Assembly: GCF_019049285.1 (NCBI RefSeq)
Contig: NZ_JAGMUL010000023.1
Span: 62,001-126,000 of the forward strand
Source: Streptomyces sp. AC550_RSS872
GTDB lineage: Bacteria > Actinomycetota > Actinomycetes > Streptomycetales > Streptomycetaceae
Reading direction: 5' to 3'
Length of the DNA stretch: 64,000 nucleotides
Positions 18,140-28,617 of this stretch are shown here, in pieces. Every line of letters begins with the position of its first letter. Within the stretch, counting starts at the first letter, position 1. The translations under genes were made by a program, and so were the position numbers. A model generated the notes under the pieces. The model saw only the letters and a list, made by a program, of their open reading frames with translations. It searched no databases and was not told where the DNA came from.

Positions 18140-20236
18140 ATGGCCGACCCCTCCAGCTACCGCCCCAAGCCGGGACAGATCCCCGACTCTCCCGGGGTGT
18201 ACCGATTCCGTGACGAGCACCGCCGGGTGATCTACGTCGGAAAGGCGAAGAGCCTGCGCCAGCGCCTGGCGAACTACTTCCAGGACCTGGCGGGCCTCCA
18301 CCCGCGCACCCGTTCCATGGTCACCACGGCGGCGTCCGTGGAGTGGACCGTGGTGTCCACGGAGGTCGAGGCCCTTCAGCTGGAGTACTCCTGGATCAAG
18401 GAGTACGACCCCCGGTTCAACGTCAAATACCGTGACGACAAGAGTTACCCGTATCTCGCGGTGACGATGAACGAGGAGTTCCCGCGTGTGCAGGTGATGC
18501 GCGGTCACAAGAAGAAGGGCGTGAGGTACTTCGGGCCGTACGCGCACGCGTGGGCGATCCGGGACACCGTCGACCTCCTCCTGCGTGTCTTCCCGGTCCG
18601 TACCTGCTCGGCCGGCGTGTTCAAGAACGCCTCGCGTACCGGCCGTCCCTGCCTGCTCGGCTACATCGGCAAGTGCTCCGCCCCCTGCGTGGGGCGGGTC
18701 TCCGACGAGGAGCACCGTGAACTGGCCGAGGAGTTCTGCGACTTCATGACCGGCCGCACGGGCACCTATCTGCGCCGCCTGGAGAAGCAGATGATGGAGG
18801 CGGCCGACGAGATGGAGTACGAGCGGGCCGCCCGCCTGCGCGACGACATCGAGGCCCTGAAGAAGGCCATGGAGAAGAACGCGGTCGTACTCGCCGACGC
18901 GACCGACGCCGACCTCATCGCGGTCGCCGAGGACGAGCTCGAAGCGGCCGTGCAGATCTTCCACGTCCGCGGCGGCCGGGTGCGCGGCCAGCGCGGCTGG
19001 GTCACCGACAAGGTGGAGGAGATCACCACCGGCGCCCTCGTCGAGCATGCCCTCCAGCAGCTCTACGGTGAGGAGACCGGGGACGCCGTGCCCAAGGAGG
19101 TCCTCGTCCCGGCCCTGCCCGACCCGCTGGACCCGGTTCAGGAGTGGCTGACCGGCCGCCGCGGCTCGAACGTCTCCCTGCGCATCCCCCAGCGCGGCGA
19201 CAAGCGCGCCCTCATGGAGACCGTCGAGCGCAATGCCCAGCAGGCGCTCGTCCTGCACAAGACCAAGCGCGCCTCCGACCTGACCACGCGCTCTCGTGCC
19301 CTGGAGGAGATCGCCGACGCCCTCGACCTGGACAGTGCCCCGCTCAGGATCGAGTGCTACGACATCTCGCACCTCCAGGGTGACGACGTCGTGGCCTCCA
19401 TGGTCGTCTTCGAGGACGGGTTGCAGCGCAAGAGCGAGTACCGCCGGTTCCAGATCAAGGGCTTCGAGGGCCAGGACGACGTCCGCTCCATGCACGAGGT
19501 GATCACCCGCCGCTTCAAGCGCTACCTCGCCGAAAAGGAGAAGACAGGTGAGTGGGCCGACGGCGACAACACTCTCGCCGACACCTCCTCCGATCCCCTC
19601 ACCACGACCTCCCCCGAGGCCCTCGCCAACGGCCTCAAGGACGACGAAGGCCGTCCCAAGCGCTTCGCCTACCCGCCCCAGCTCGTCGTCGTCGACGGCG
19701 GACAGCCGCAGGTCGCGGCCGCCCAGCGAGCCCTGGACGAGCTCGGTATCGACGACATCGCAGTCTGCGGTCTCGCCAAGCGTCTGGAGGAGGTCTGGCT
19801 GCCCGGCGAGGACGACCCGGTCGTCCTGCCCCGCACCAGCGAGGGCCTCTATCTGCTCCAGCGTGTCCGGGACGAGGCGCACCGCTTCGCGATCACTTAC
19901 CAGCGCACCAAGCGAGCCAAGCGATTCCGGTCGAGCCCGTTGGACGACGTGCCCGGCCTCGGTGAGACTCGCAAGCAGGCGCTGATCAAGCACTTCGGTT
20001 CGGTGAAGAAGCTGCGATCCGCGACAATCGACCAGATCTGCGAGGTCCCGGGCATAGGCCGCAAGACGGCCGAGACGATCGCAGCGGCCCTCGCCCGGGC
20101 GGCCCCGGCCGCACCTGCCGTCAACACGGCGACTGGAGAGATCATGGAAGACGAGGAATCCGATACGACGGCGGAGACCTCGGGGGAGCCCGTGTCCGCG
20201 GGCGCCCCGGACGAACGACGGGGGCAGGAGAGATGA
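18140..20236 (+). CDS. uvrC: Excinuclease ABC subunit C
   Basis: A 698-residue dual-incision nuclease of nucleotide excision repair. Domains in order: GIY-YIG nuclease ([20 protein letters not shown], residues ~13-90), a Cys-rich segment (CSAGVFKNA ... [15 protein letters not shown]), UVR motif for UvrB binding ([20 protein letters not shown]), RNase H-like 3' nuclease ([33 protein letters not shown]), and tandem helix-hairpin-helix ([33 protein letters not shown]). A variable acidic tail follows. Its stop overlaps the rapZ start (ATGA). Although an excision-repair gene, it heads the rapZ-yvcK-whiA string, an arrangement common in Actinobacteria. Confidence 0.97.
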   Translation: MADPSSYRPKPGQIPDSPGVYRFRDEHRRVIYVGKAKSLRQRLANYFQDLAGLHPRTRSMVTTAASVEWTVVSTEVEALQLEYSWIKEYDPRFNVKYRDDKSYPYLAVTMNEEFPRVQVMRGHKKKGVRYFGPYAHAWAIRDTVDLLLRVFPVRTCSAGVFKNASRTGRPCLLGYIGKCSAPCVGRVSDEEHRELAEEFCDFMTGRTGTYLRRLEKQMMEAADEMEYERAARLRDDIEALKKAMEKNAVVLADATDADLIAVAEDELEAAVQIFHVRGGRVRGQRGWVTDKVEEITTGALVEHALQQLYGEETGDAVPKEVLVPALPDPLDPVQEWLTGRRGSNVSLRIPQRGDKRALMETVERNAQQALVLHKTKRASDLTTRSRALEEIADALDLDSAPLRIECYDISHLQGDDVVASMVVFEDGLQRKSEYRRFQIKGFEGQDDVRSMHEVITRRFKRYLAEKEKTGEWADGDNTLADTSSDPLTTTSPEALANGLKDDEGRPKRFAYPPQLVVVDGGQPQVAAAQRALDELGIDDIAVCGLAKRLEEVWLPGEDDPVVLPRTSEGLYLLQRVRDEAHRFAITYQRTKRAKRFRSSPLDDVPGLGETRKQALIKHFGSVKKLRSATIDQICEVPGIGRKTAETIAAALARAAPAAPAVNTATGEIMEDEESDTTAETSGEPVSAGAPDERRGQER

Positions 20237-21252
20237 GCGAGCACGACACCCAACCCACGGCCGACCGAGATCGACAGGCTCAGGAAACACACAGGAAAGG
20301 CGGCGGCGAGGATCTCACCCAGCAGGACGCACGCCAGGAAGACGGAGCACAGGTGAGTACGGGCATCGACTCGGCCGGGGTCCCCGAAGCGGCCATCCCC
20401 GAGCTGGTGATCATCTCCGGCATGTCCGGAGCCGGCCGCTCGACGGCCGCCAAGTGTCTGGAGGACCTCGGCTGGTTCGTCGTCGACAATCTCCCGCCCG
20501 CGCTGATCCCCACCATGGTGGAGCTCGGCGCCCGCTCCCAGGGCAACGTGGCGCGGATCGCGGTGGTCGTCGACGTCCGTGGCCGCCGTTTCTTCGACAA
20601 CCTCCGCGAGTCCCTCTCCGATCTCGACACCCGGGGTGTGACGCGCCGGATCGTCTTCCTGGAGTCCTCGGACGACGCCCTGGTGCGCCGCTTCGAGTCG
20701 GTGCGCCGCCCGCACCCCCTCCAGGGCGACGGCCGTATCGTCGACGGGATCGCCGCCGAGCGCGAACTGCTGCGCGAACTGCGCGGTGACGCCGACCTGG
20801 TGATCGACACCTCCAGCCTCAACGTGCACGAGCTGCGGGCCAAGATGGACGCCCAGTTCGCCGGCGAGGAGGAGCCCGAGCTGCGGGCGACGGTCATGTC
20901 CTTCGGCTTCAAGTACGGCCTCCCGGTCGACGCCGACCTGGTCGTGGACATGCGCTTCCTGCCCAACCCGCACTGGGTCCCGGAGCTGCGCCCCTTCACC
21001 GGTCTCAACGAGGAGGTGTCGGCGTACGTCTTCAACCAGCCCGGCGCGAAGGAGTTCATCGACCGCTACTCCGAACTGCTCCAGCTCATCGCGGCCGGAT
21101 ACCGCCGCGAGGGCAAGCGGTATGTGACCATCGCGGTCGGCTGCACGGGCGGCAAGCACCGCTCGGTCGCCACATCCGAGAAGCTCGCGGCGCGCCTGGC
21201 CTCCCAGGGCGTGGAGACGGTGGTCGTACACCGGGACATGGGACGGGAATGA
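20233..21252 (+). CDS. rapZ: RNase adapter / P-loop NTP-binding protein RapZ (YvcJ)
   Basis: A 339-residue P-loop protein: Walker [13 protein letters not shown], then [19 protein letters not shown] and the C-terminal sensor domain with [19 protein letters not shown] and [10 protein letters not shown]. In enterobacteria RapZ senses glucosamine-6-phosphate and guides RNase E; in Gram-positives YvcJ's role is less clear. ATG 20233 overlaps the uvrC stop by four bases. This gives about 55 extra hydrophilic, Gln/Asp-rich N-terminal residues before the conserved core; GTG 20353 is the alternative start. The downstream stop overlaps yvcK likewise. Confidence 0.93.
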   Translation: MSEHDTQPTADRDRQAQETHRKGGGEDLTQQDARQEDGAQVSTGIDSAGVPEAAIPELVIISGMSGAGRSTAAKCLEDLGWFVVDNLPPALIPTMVELGARSQGNVARIAVVVDVRGRRFFDNLRESLSDLDTRGVTRRIVFLESSDDALVRRFESVRRPHPLQGDGRIVDGIAAERELLRELRGDADLVIDTSSLNVHELRAKMDAQFAGEEEPELRATVMSFGFKYGLPVDADLVVDMRFLPNPHWVPELRPFTGLNEEVSAYVFNQPGAKEFIDRYSELLQLIAAGYRREGKRYVTIAVGCTGGKHRSVATSEKLAARLASQGVETVVVHRDMGRE

Positions 21253-22316
21253 CGGGACGTACTCCGCGGCTGAGCAGGTTGCGCCGGGCGGTGCCCGAGT
21301 CACGTGCCGGCCGGCCCGCCGAGGTCCGCGGTGGCAGACCACGCCGCCGGGGCACCCAGCCTAAGGTCGTCGCCCTCGGCGGCGGCATGGGCCTGTCCGC
21401 CTCGCTCGCCGCGCTGCGCCGGATCACCGGTGACCTCACCGCCGTCGTCACCGTGGCCGACGACGGCGGCTCCAGCGGGCGCCTGCGCGACGAGCTGGGC
21501 GTGCTGCCGCCCGGTGACCTGCGCAAGGCGCTGGCCGCGCTGTGCGGCGACGACGACTGGGGTCAGACCTGGGCCCGCGTCATCCAGCACCGCTTCCACT
21601 CCAAGGGCGACCTGCACGACCACGCGGTCGGCAATCTGCTGATCGTCGCCCTGTGGGAGCAGCTCGGCGACCATGTCCAGGCGCTCGACCTGGTCGGCAA
21701 GCTGCTCGGCGCGCACGGGCGTGTGCTGCCCATGTCAGCCGTACCGCTGGAGCTCCAGGCCCTGGTCAAGGGTCACGACCCGGACCAGCCCGAGGCCGTC
21801 GACACCATCCGTGGCCAGGCCAACGTCGCCCTCACTCCCGGTGAGGTGCAGTCGGTGCACGTCGTACCGTCCGACCCGCCCGCCGTGCCGGAGGCCGTCG
21901 CCGCCGTCCGGGACGCGGACTGGGTGGTGCTCGGCCCGGGTTCCTGGTTCTCCTCCGTCATCCCGCATCTGCTCGTGCCGGAACTCCTGGACGCCCTCAC
22001 CGAGACGAAGGCGCGCCGGGTACTCTCCCTGAACCTCGCCCCGCAGCCGGGAGAAACCGAAGGCTTCTCACCGCAGCGTCATTTGGAGGTTTTGGGACGA
22101 CACGCCCCTAAACTCGCCCTGGACGTGGTGCTGGCCGACGAGGCCGCCGTGCCGGACCGGGATGTGCTCACCGAGGCCGCCAAGCGGCTCGGTGCCGCGG
22201 TCGAGCTGGCCCCGGTGGCCCGGCCGGACGGGACGCCCCGGCACGACCCGGAGCTGCTCGCCGCCGCGTACGACCGTATTTTTCGGATGCATGGAAGGAT
22301 CGGCCCATGGCGATGA
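21249..22316 (+). CDS. yvcK: YvcK/CofD-like gluconeogenesis factor
   Basis: A 355-residue UDP-sugar-binding protein of the CofD-like family. The Rossmann core [21 protein letters not shown] is followed by [32 protein letters not shown], then [15 protein letters not shown] and [16 protein letters not shown]. YvcK is needed for growth on gluconeogenic carbon and affects cell-wall synthesis in Bacillus and mycobacteria. It is translationally coupled upstream (ATGA with rapZ) and overlaps whiA downstream by 10 bases. A basic N-terminal extension ([19 protein letters not shown]) is typical of Streptomyces members. Confidence 0.93.
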   Translation: MTGRTPRLSRLRRAVPESRAGRPAEVRGGRPRRRGTQPKVVALGGGMGLSASLAALRRITGDLTAVVTVADDGGSSGRLRDELGVLPPGDLRKALAALCGDDDWGQTWARVIQHRFHSKGDLHDHAVGNLLIVALWEQLGDHVQALDLVGKLLGAHGRVLPMSAVPLELQALVKGHDPDQPEAVDTIRGQANVALTPGEVQSVHVVPSDPPAVPEAVAAVRDADWVVLGPGSWFSSVIPHLLVPELLDALTETKARRVLSLNLAPQPGETEGFSPQRHLEVLGRHAPKLALDVVLADEAAVPDRDVLTEAAKRLGAAVELAPVARPDGTPRHDPELLAAAYDRIFRMHGRIGPWR

Positions 22317-23296
22317 CGGCAGCGGTGAAGGATGAGATCTCCCGGCTCCCCGTCACCCGGACCTGCTGCAGGAAGGCGGAGGTCTCCGCCATTCTGCGGT
22401 TCGCCGGCGGCCTCCACCTGGTCAGCGGGCGCATCGTGATCGAGGCGGAGCTGGACACCGCCATGGCGGCCCGCCGCCTCAAGCGGGACATCCTGGAGAT
22501 CTTCGGCCACAGCTCCGAGCTGATCGTGATGGCGCCCGGCGGGCTGCGCCGCGGCTCGCGCTACGTCGTGCGCGTGGTCGCGGGCGGTGACCAGCTGGCC
22601 CGCCAGACCGGCCTGGTCGACGGGCGCGGCCGCCCCATCCGCGGCCTGCCCCCGCAGGTCGTCTCCGGGGCCACCTGTGACGCCGAGGCCGCCTGGCGCG
22701 GCGCCTTCCTGGCGCACGGCTCGCTCACCGAGCCGGGCCGCTCCTCCTCCCTCGAAGTGACCTGCCCGGGCCCCGAGGCCGCGCTTGCCCTGGTCGGGGC
22801 GGCCCGCAGGCTGTCGATCGCCGCCAAGGCGCGCGAGGTGCGCGGCGTGGACCGCGTGGTCGTCCGGGACGGCGACGCGATCGGCGCCCTGCTGACCCGG
22901 CTCGGGGCGCACGAGTCGGTGCTGGCCTGGGAGGAGCGCCGGATGCGCCGCGAGGTCCGCGCCACGGCGAACCGTCTCGCCAACTTCGACGACGCCAACC
23001 TCCGGCGTTCCGCGCGCGCGGCCGTCGCCGCCGGCGCCCGGGTCCAGCGTGCCCTGGAGATCCTCGGCGAGGAGGTCCCCGAGCACCTCGCCGCCGCCGG
23101 ACGCCTGCGCATGGAGCACAAGCAGGCCTCGCTCGAAGAGCTGGGCGCGCTCGCCGACCCGCCGCTGACCAAGGACGCCGTCGCCGGCCGCATCCGCCGG
23201 CTGCTGGCCATGGCCGACAAGCGGGCCCAGGACCTCGGCATTCCGGGCACGGAGGCCAACCTCAGCGAGGAGCTGGCGGACAATCTCGTGGGTTGA
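22307..23296 (+). CDS. whiA: Sporulation transcription regulator WhiA
   Basis: A 329-residue regulator that, with WhiB, controls the switch from aerial growth to sporulation septation in Streptomyces. It has the degenerate LAGLIDADG homing-endonuclease-like N-terminal region ([20 protein letters not shown] ... [29 protein letters not shown]) and the C-terminal helix-turn-helix ([30 protein letters not shown]). ATG 22307 is supported by GGAAGGA seven bases upstream; ATG 22313 would have a 13-base gap. The gene starts inside yvcK, and the uvrC-rapZ-yvcK-whiA block ends at a hairpin just downstream. Confidence 0.97.
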   Translation: MAMTAAVKDEISRLPVTRTCCRKAEVSAILRFAGGLHLVSGRIVIEAELDTAMAARRLKRDILEIFGHSSELIVMAPGGLRRGSRYVVRVVAGGDQLARQTGLVDGRGRPIRGLPPQVVSGATCDAEAAWRGAFLAHGSLTEPGRSSSLEVTCPGPEAALALVGAARRLSIAAKAREVRGVDRVVVRDGDAIGALLTRLGAHESVLAWEERRMRREVRATANRLANFDDANLRRSARAAVAAGARVQRALEILGEEVPEHLAAAGRLRMEHKQASLEELGALADPPLTKDAVAGRIRRLLAMADKRAQDLGIPGTEANLSEELADNLVG

Positions 23297-23317
23297 GCGA
23301 GAGATCGTCAACATACG

Positions 23318-23348
23318 GGTGCCGACGTCCACTTGGGGCGTCGGCACC
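23318..23348 (+). terminator. Terminator after whiA
   Basis: GGTGCCGACG (23318-23327) pairs perfectly with CGTCGGCACC (23339-23348) around an 11-nt loop, 21 bp after the whiA stop. It probably ends the uvrC-rapZ-yvcK-whiA transcript. Confidence 0.8.
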
Positions 23349-23465
23349 GGTGTTTGGCGGTCGTTGCCGCACTCTTGACTGGGCGTGAAGTGGCATGAGC
23401 CTGGGCAGTCATTCGCCGCTGTGGCGAATCGCACCCATCGCCTAGGCCCAGCAAGGAAGTTCGCA

Positions 23466-24198
23466 GGACACCGACCCGAACGAGGTCAAGTCCCACGGCC
23501 ACCGGGCGATCGTCTGGGACGTCGCCACGCGGGGCGCACCCGACGCGCTCGGCGTGCTGGGCCACTTCGGCACCGTCGTCCACTGCACGGGCGCGAACGT
23601 CCCTGGCAGCGGCGATGCAACGTTCGTATTCCCAGCGCGCGAGTCCCTGAAGGCGCAACTCCGGCCAGTCCGGTGGACCCGGTTGTACGGGACGTCGACC
23701 GCGTTAGGCGCAGGGTGCAGTCGGCCACCTCTACTGCCTCGCGGCAGTTGGATGCGTACGGTGCGTCGCAGCCCAGCGGTGTCCGTAGCGCAAGTTCCGT
23801 CGTTCCCGCGACGGAGCAGTTGACCCAGCACTACCTGGGCGAGCGTGGCCCAGAAGCCGACTCTGCGCACCCAGTTGCTGATCTCGATCGCCTACGTCGC
23901 CGACCCGAGCGGCGGCGGTCACGGCGTCCTCGCCGACGAGACCGCGCTCGTCGGCGGCGGCACGGCCACCGAGACCGAGGGTCTCGAGACGTCGCTCGGC
24001 GCCTGGAGCGTGACTGGACCGCCCGCGGGCAGCCCGGCCGTCCCCCGGGACCGGACGCGTACCGGAACGCTGTTCCGGACGTACGGCGCGACCACGACGG
24101 ACGGCGCGGTGCTGCTGGGCTTCGGCCTGGAGCACGTCACCGCAGCGACCGACCGGAAGGCGCTCATCGGAAAGGCCCTGGGCTCACCTGACGACTGA
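23466..24198 (+). pseudogene. Decayed zinc carboxypeptidase (M14-like) gene
   Basis: Broken coding fragments survive in two frames. Frame a, 23467-23700: AIVWDVATRGAPDALGVLGH and HFGTVVHCTGANVPG, as in Streptomyces M14/immune-inhibitor-like peptidases. A second frame near 23809-23845 reads TEQLTQHYLGERG, and frame a resumes at about 23860-24198, ending TDGAVLLGFGLEHVTAATDRK then ALIGKALGSPDD. There is no start codon, a stop at 23821 interrupts frame a, and the catalytic Zn-binding HxxE domain is absent. It is therefore a remnant with internal deletion and at least two frame changes. Family assignment rests on remembered wording of homologues, not a search. Flanks 23349-23465 and 24199-24400 show nothing else. 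Confidence 0.65.
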
Positions 24199-24349
24199 CA
24201 CGCCGAGGTCAACCGCGTATGACGCAGGGTGACCGGATCGAGTGATCCGGCCTTCGTGGCGGGGCGGTCCGTACCCCTACTGGCGGGTACGGACCGCCGT
24301 GCCGTGTATGAGGCATCTGAATGTCACCACGGCGGCTTCAGAGAGGTAG

Positions 24350-25438
<1,089 letters not shown>

Positions 25439-25466
25439 TATATCCAGAGCAGGCGCATTGATGTGA

Positions 25467-25510
25467 GTCAGGGCTCGGGCGGCGCAGGGACGCGCCGCCC
25501 GAGCCCTGAC
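25467..25510 (+). terminator. Long perfect hairpin between gap and pgk
   Basis: An 18-bp perfect stem (25467-25484 with 25493-25510) closes an 8-nt loop, 28 bp after the gap stop and 83 bp before pgk. It may terminate or attenuate read-through, or protect the gap mRNA 3' end. No T-run follows. Confidence 0.85.
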
Positions 25511-25593
25511 GCGCGTGCAGAACAGACCTGTTGGATCACGAGCGCTTCCGAGCGATCACGAGAGATCACGAGCCCTCCTCAGGAGTCCCCTTC

Positions 25594-26805
25594 ATGAAGA
25601 CGATCGACGAACTTCTCGCCGAAGGCGTCGCCGGCAAGCGGGTCTTCGTCCGCGCCGACCTGAACGTGCCGCTGGACGGCACCACGATCACCGACGACGG
25701 CCGTATCCGCGCCGTCCTGCCCACCGTCAAGGCGCTCGCCGAGGCGGGCGCCCGCGTGGTCGTCGCCTCCCACCTGGGCCGCCCCAAGGGAGCTCCGGAC
25801 CCCGCCTTCTCCCTCGCCCCGGCCGCCGCACGCCTCGGGGAACTCCTCGGCGCCGACGTGGCGTTCGCGACCGACACGGTCGGCGAGTCCGCCCGGGCCG
25901 TGGTCGCGGGCCTCGCCGACGGCCAGGTCGCGGTCGTCGAGAACCTCCGCTTCAACGCCGGCGAGACCAGCAAGGACGACGCCGAGCGCGGCGCCTTCGC
26001 CGAGCAGCTAGCCGCCCTGGCCGACGTCTACGTCGGTGACGGCTTCGGCGCGGTGCACCGGGGGCACGCGTCCGTGTACGACCTCCCGGGCAAGCTTCCC
26101 CACTACGCCGGCTACCTCATCGCGAACGAGGTCGCCGTCCTGAAGAAGCTCACCGATGACGTCAAGCGGCCGTACGTCGTCGCGCTCGGCGGCGCCAAGG
26201 TCTCCGACAAGCTCGCCGTCATCGACCAGCTGCTCGGCAAGGCCGACCGGCTGCTCATCGGCGGCGGCATGGCGTACACCTTCCTCAAGGCCAAGGGCCA
26301 CGAGGTCGGCATCTCCCTCCTCCAGGCGGACCAGATCCCGGCCGTCAAGGAGTACATGGAGCGCGCCGAGAGGAACGGCGTCGAGATCGTCCTGCCGGTC
26401 GACGTCCTGGTCTCCACCGAGTTCCCGGACCTGAAGACCAAGGCCCCGGCCAACCCCACGACCGTCGCCGCGGACGCCATCCCCGCCGACCAGGAGGGCC
26501 TGGACATCGGTCCGGAGACCCGCAAGCTGTACGCCTCGAAGCTCGCCGACGCCGCCACCGTCTTCTGGAACGGTCCCATGGGCGTCTTCGAGCACCCCGA
26601 CTACGCCGAGGGCACCAAGGCGGTCGCCCAGGCACTCGTCGACTCCAAGGGCTTCACCGTGGTCGGCGGTGGCGACTCCGCCGCGGCCGTCCGCACCCTG
26701 GGCTTCGACGAGACCGCATTCGGCCACATCTCGACCGGTGGCGGCGCCTCCCTCGAATACCTCGAGGGCAAGACGCTCCCCGGCCTCGCCGCACTGGAGG
26801 ACTGA
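25594..26805 (+). CDS. pgk: Phosphoglycerate kinase
   Basis: A 403-residue glycolytic kinase: RVFVRADLNVPLDG, ASHLGRPKGAPDPAFSL, VAVVENLRFNAGE, VGDGFGAVHRGHAS, and the nucleotide-binding C-terminus FWNGPMGVFEHPDYAEGT with VVGGGDSAAAVRTLG and STGGGASLEYLEGK. ATG 25594 has AGGAG upstream; the longer frame from 25531 adds a non-conserved segment. Five bases separate it from tpiA, so the two form one unit. Confidence 0.97.
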   Translation: MKTIDELLAEGVAGKRVFVRADLNVPLDGTTITDDGRIRAVLPTVKALAEAGARVVVASHLGRPKGAPDPAFSLAPAAARLGELLGADVAFATDTVGESARAVVAGLADGQVAVVENLRFNAGETSKDDAERGAFAEQLAALADVYVGDGFGAVHRGHASVYDLPGKLPHYAGYLIANEVAVLKKLTDDVKRPYVVALGGAKVSDKLAVIDQLLGKADRLLIGGGMAYTFLKAKGHEVGISLLQADQIPAVKEYMERAERNGVEIVLPVDVLVSTEFPDLKTKAPANPTTVAADAIPADQEGLDIGPETRKLYASKLADAATVFWNGPMGVFEHPDYAEGTKAVAQALVDSKGFTVVGGGDSAAAVRTLGFDETAFGHISTGGGASLEYLEGKTLPGLAALED

Positions 26806-26810
26806 CCTAA

Positions 26811-27587
26811 ATGAGCACGCGCACGCCGTTGATGGCGGGCAACTGGAAGATGAACCTCAACCACCTCGAGGCCATCGCCCACGTCCAGAAGCTCGCCTTC
26901 GCCCTGGCCGACAAGGACTACGAGGCCGTCGAGGTCGCCGTCCTGCCGCCCTTCACCGACCTGCGCTCCGTGCAGACCCTGGTCGACGGCGACAAGCTGA
27001 AGATCAAGTACGGCGCCCAGGACATCTCGGCCCAGGACTCCGGCGCCTACACCGGCGAGATCTCCGGTCCGATGCTGGCCAAGCTGAAGTGCACGTACGT
27101 GGCGATCGGCCACTCCGAGCGCCGCCAGTACCACGCCGAGACCGACGAGATCGTCAACGCCAAGGTCAAGGCCGCCTACAAGCACGGCCTGACCCCGATC
27201 CTGTGCGTCGGCGAGGAGCTGGAGGTCCGCGAGGCGGGCAACCACGTCTCCCACACCCTCGCCCAGGTCGAGGGCGGTCTGAAGGACCTCCCGGCCGAGC
27301 AGGCCGAGACCGTCGTGATCGCCTACGAGCCCGTCTGGGCCATCGGCACCGGCAAGGTCTGCGGCGCCGAGGACGCCCAGGAGGTCTGCGCCGCCATCCG
27401 CGGCAAGATCGCCGAGCTGTACACCCAGGAGCTGGCCGACAAGGTCCGCATCCAGTACGGCGGCTCGGTCAAGTCGGGCAACGTCGCCGAGATCATGGCC
27501 CAGGCCGACATCGACGGCGCTCTGATCGGCGGCGCGTCGCTGGACGCCGACGAGTTCGTCAAGATCGTGCGGTTCCGCGACCAGTGA
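26811..27587 (+). CDS. tpiA: Triosephosphate isomerase
   Basis: A 258-residue TIM-barrel enzyme that interconverts dihydroxyacetone phosphate and glyceraldehyde-3-phosphate. Catalytic motifs: [12 protein letters not shown] (Lys), [13 protein letters not shown] (His), [15 protein letters not shown] (Glu), and the phosphate-binding YGGSVKSGN and [11 protein letters not shown]. The Shine-Dalgarno GGAGG lies in the end of pgk. A hairpin follows before secG. Confidence 0.97.
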   Translation: MSTRTPLMAGNWKMNLNHLEAIAHVQKLAFALADKDYEAVEVAVLPPFTDLRSVQTLVDGDKLKIKYGAQDISAQDSGAYTGEISGPMLAKLKCTYVAIGHSERRQYHAETDEIVNAKVKAAYKHGLTPILCVGEELEVREAGNHVSHTLAQVEGGLKDLPAEQAETVVIAYEPVWAIGTGKVCGAEDAQEVCAAIRGKIAELYTQELADKVRIQYGGSVKSGNVAEIMAQADIDGALIGGASLDADEFVKIVRFRDQ

Positions 27588-27619
27588 GTATGCGGTAGCG
27601 GCGATCCGTCGTACCCTTG

Positions 27620-27649
27620 CGGGGGCGCAGCCACAGTGCTGTGCCCCCG
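27620..27649 (+). terminator. Hairpin between tpiA and secG
   Basis: CGGGGGCGCAG (27620-27630) pairs with CTGTGCCCCCG (27639-27649), 11 bp with one G-T wobble and an 8-nt loop. It lies 32 bp after tpiA and 34 bp before secG. It is probably a terminator or attenuator that separates glycolytic from secretion genes. Confidence 0.7.
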
Positions 27650-27683
27650 TCGTCCATCCGAATCCGAGGAAGTTGGTCCAGCC

Positions 27684-27920
27684 GTGGTTATGGGGTTCTC
27701 CATCGCCCTGATCGTCTTCAGCCTGCTGCTGATGCTGCTGGTGCTGATGCACAAGGGGAAGGGCGGCGGCCTCTCCGACATGTTCGGTGGCGGCATGCAG
27801 TCGTCCGTCGGCGGCTCCTCGGTCGCCGAGCGCAACCTCGACCGGATCACCGTTGTGGTCGGTCTGCTGTGGTTCGCGTGCATTGTCGTGCTCGGCATCC
27901 TGATGAAGGTGAACAACTGA
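27684..27920 (+). CDS. secG: Preprotein translocase subunit SecG
   Basis: A 78-residue membrane protein with two spans: GFSIALIVFSLLLMLLVLMH at the N-terminus and ITVVVGLLWFACIVVLGILM at the C-terminus. They are joined by a Gly/Ser-rich loop (KGKGGGLSDMFGGGMQSSVGG), the standard SecG layout. SecG assists SecYEA-driven protein export. GTG 27684 and ATG 27690 are both possible starts; the former gives two extra residues. The position after tpiA is usual in actinobacteria. Confidence 0.93.
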   Translation: MVMGFSIALIVFSLLLMLLVLMHKGKGGGLSDMFGGGMQSSVGGSSVAERNLDRITVVVGLLWFACIVVLGILMKVNN

Positions 27921-27937
27921 CCGGCACGCACAATCCG

Positions 27938-28051
27938 TACGTAAGGCCCCATGTTCGGTACGCGCAGCTGAGCGCGGCCTATCATGGGGCTTGCGTCTAG
28001 GTGTGAGGGCTCTGTAACTCCAATCACTGGACGCGCGTTGGGCCTTACGTA
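27938..28051 (+). repeat. Long-range inverted repeats in the secG to rbpA-like intergenic region
   Basis: TACGTAAGGCCC (27938-27949) and its exact complement GGGCCTTACGTA (28040-28051) lie 90 bp apart. A second, partly overlapping pair is GCCCCATG (27946-27953) with CATGGGGC (27983-27990). The two would compete, so the leader could fold in alternative ways. The interval has no open frame of note and precedes the RbpA-family gene by 70 bp. Confidence 0.55.
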
Positions 28052-28121
28052 GACTGAGGCGCTCGCAGCGAAGCGAAACGCCGACTCGCTTTGCGGCACC
28101 ATCACGCAGGGAGTTACGACC

Positions 28122-28457
28122 GTGGCAAGTGGCAACGCGATCCGAGGAAGCCGGGTCGGGGCGGGGCCGATGGGCGAGGCCGAGCGCGGCGAGTCCGCGC
28201 CGCGTCTCCGCATCTCCTTCTGGTGCTCCAACGGGCACGAGACGCAGCCCAGCTTCGCCAGCGACGCGCAGGTTCCCGAGACCTGGGACTGCCCGCGCTG
28301 CGGCTTCCCCGCCGGACAGGACCGGGACAACCCGCCGGACCCGCCGCGCACCGAGCCCTACAAGACGCACCTGGCGTATGTACGGGAACGACGCAGTGAC
28401 GCGGACGGCGAGGCGATCCTCGCCGAGGCACTCGCCAAACTGCGGGGCGAAATCTAG
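28122..28457 (+). CDS. RbpA-family RNA polymerase-binding protein
   Basis: A 111-residue protein with the RbpA layout: an N-terminal basic segment (GNAIRGSRVGAG), then a small core with WCSNGHETQPSF and PETWDCPRCGF, whose Cys/His can bind zinc as in Streptomyces RbpA. A C-terminal helix (THLAYVRERRSDADGEAIL ... LAKLRGEI) corresponds to the sigma-interaction domain. RbpA binds sigma-A/HrdB-type holoenzyme and stabilises the open complex. The sequence is clearly diverged from the canonical S. coelicolor RbpA as I recall it (less acidic, different linker), so it is probably the second family member. GTG 28122 has AGGGAG upstream. Confidence 0.85.
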   Translation: MASGNAIRGSRVGAGPMGEAERGESAPRLRISFWCSNGHETQPSFASDAQVPETWDCPRCGFPAGQDRDNPPDPPRTEPYKTHLAYVRERRSDADGEAILAEALAKLRGEI

Positions 28458-28547
28458 GAGTTGAGGACCGGCCGGGCACCTGAGGTGTCCGGCCGGACCT
28501 GTATGACGCACCGGCGTACCGCCGGTGGACTCCCGCGCCGAGGCCGA

Positions 28548-28570
28548 TTGTCAGTGGCGCCCTCTACGGT
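28548..28570 (+). promoter_or_regulatory. PafBC-type DNA-damage promoter before an MFS transporter gene
   Basis: TTGTCAGTG (28548-28556), 8-bp spacer, TACGGT (28565-28570) matches TTGTCRGTG-N8-TANNNT at every defined position. The upstream box is identical to the one before uvrA. The transporter ATG lies 48 bp downstream. Confidence 0.82.
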
Positions 28571-28617
28571 TTGTGCATCGATCTTCTGCATCGATGGACC
28601 GGGGGGGAGTTGTGACG

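Noticed and set aside
18113..20290. 725-codon frame antisense to uvrC
   Set aside because: Same cause; its product reads like a reverse-strand shadow (Gly/Val/Leu/Asp runs).
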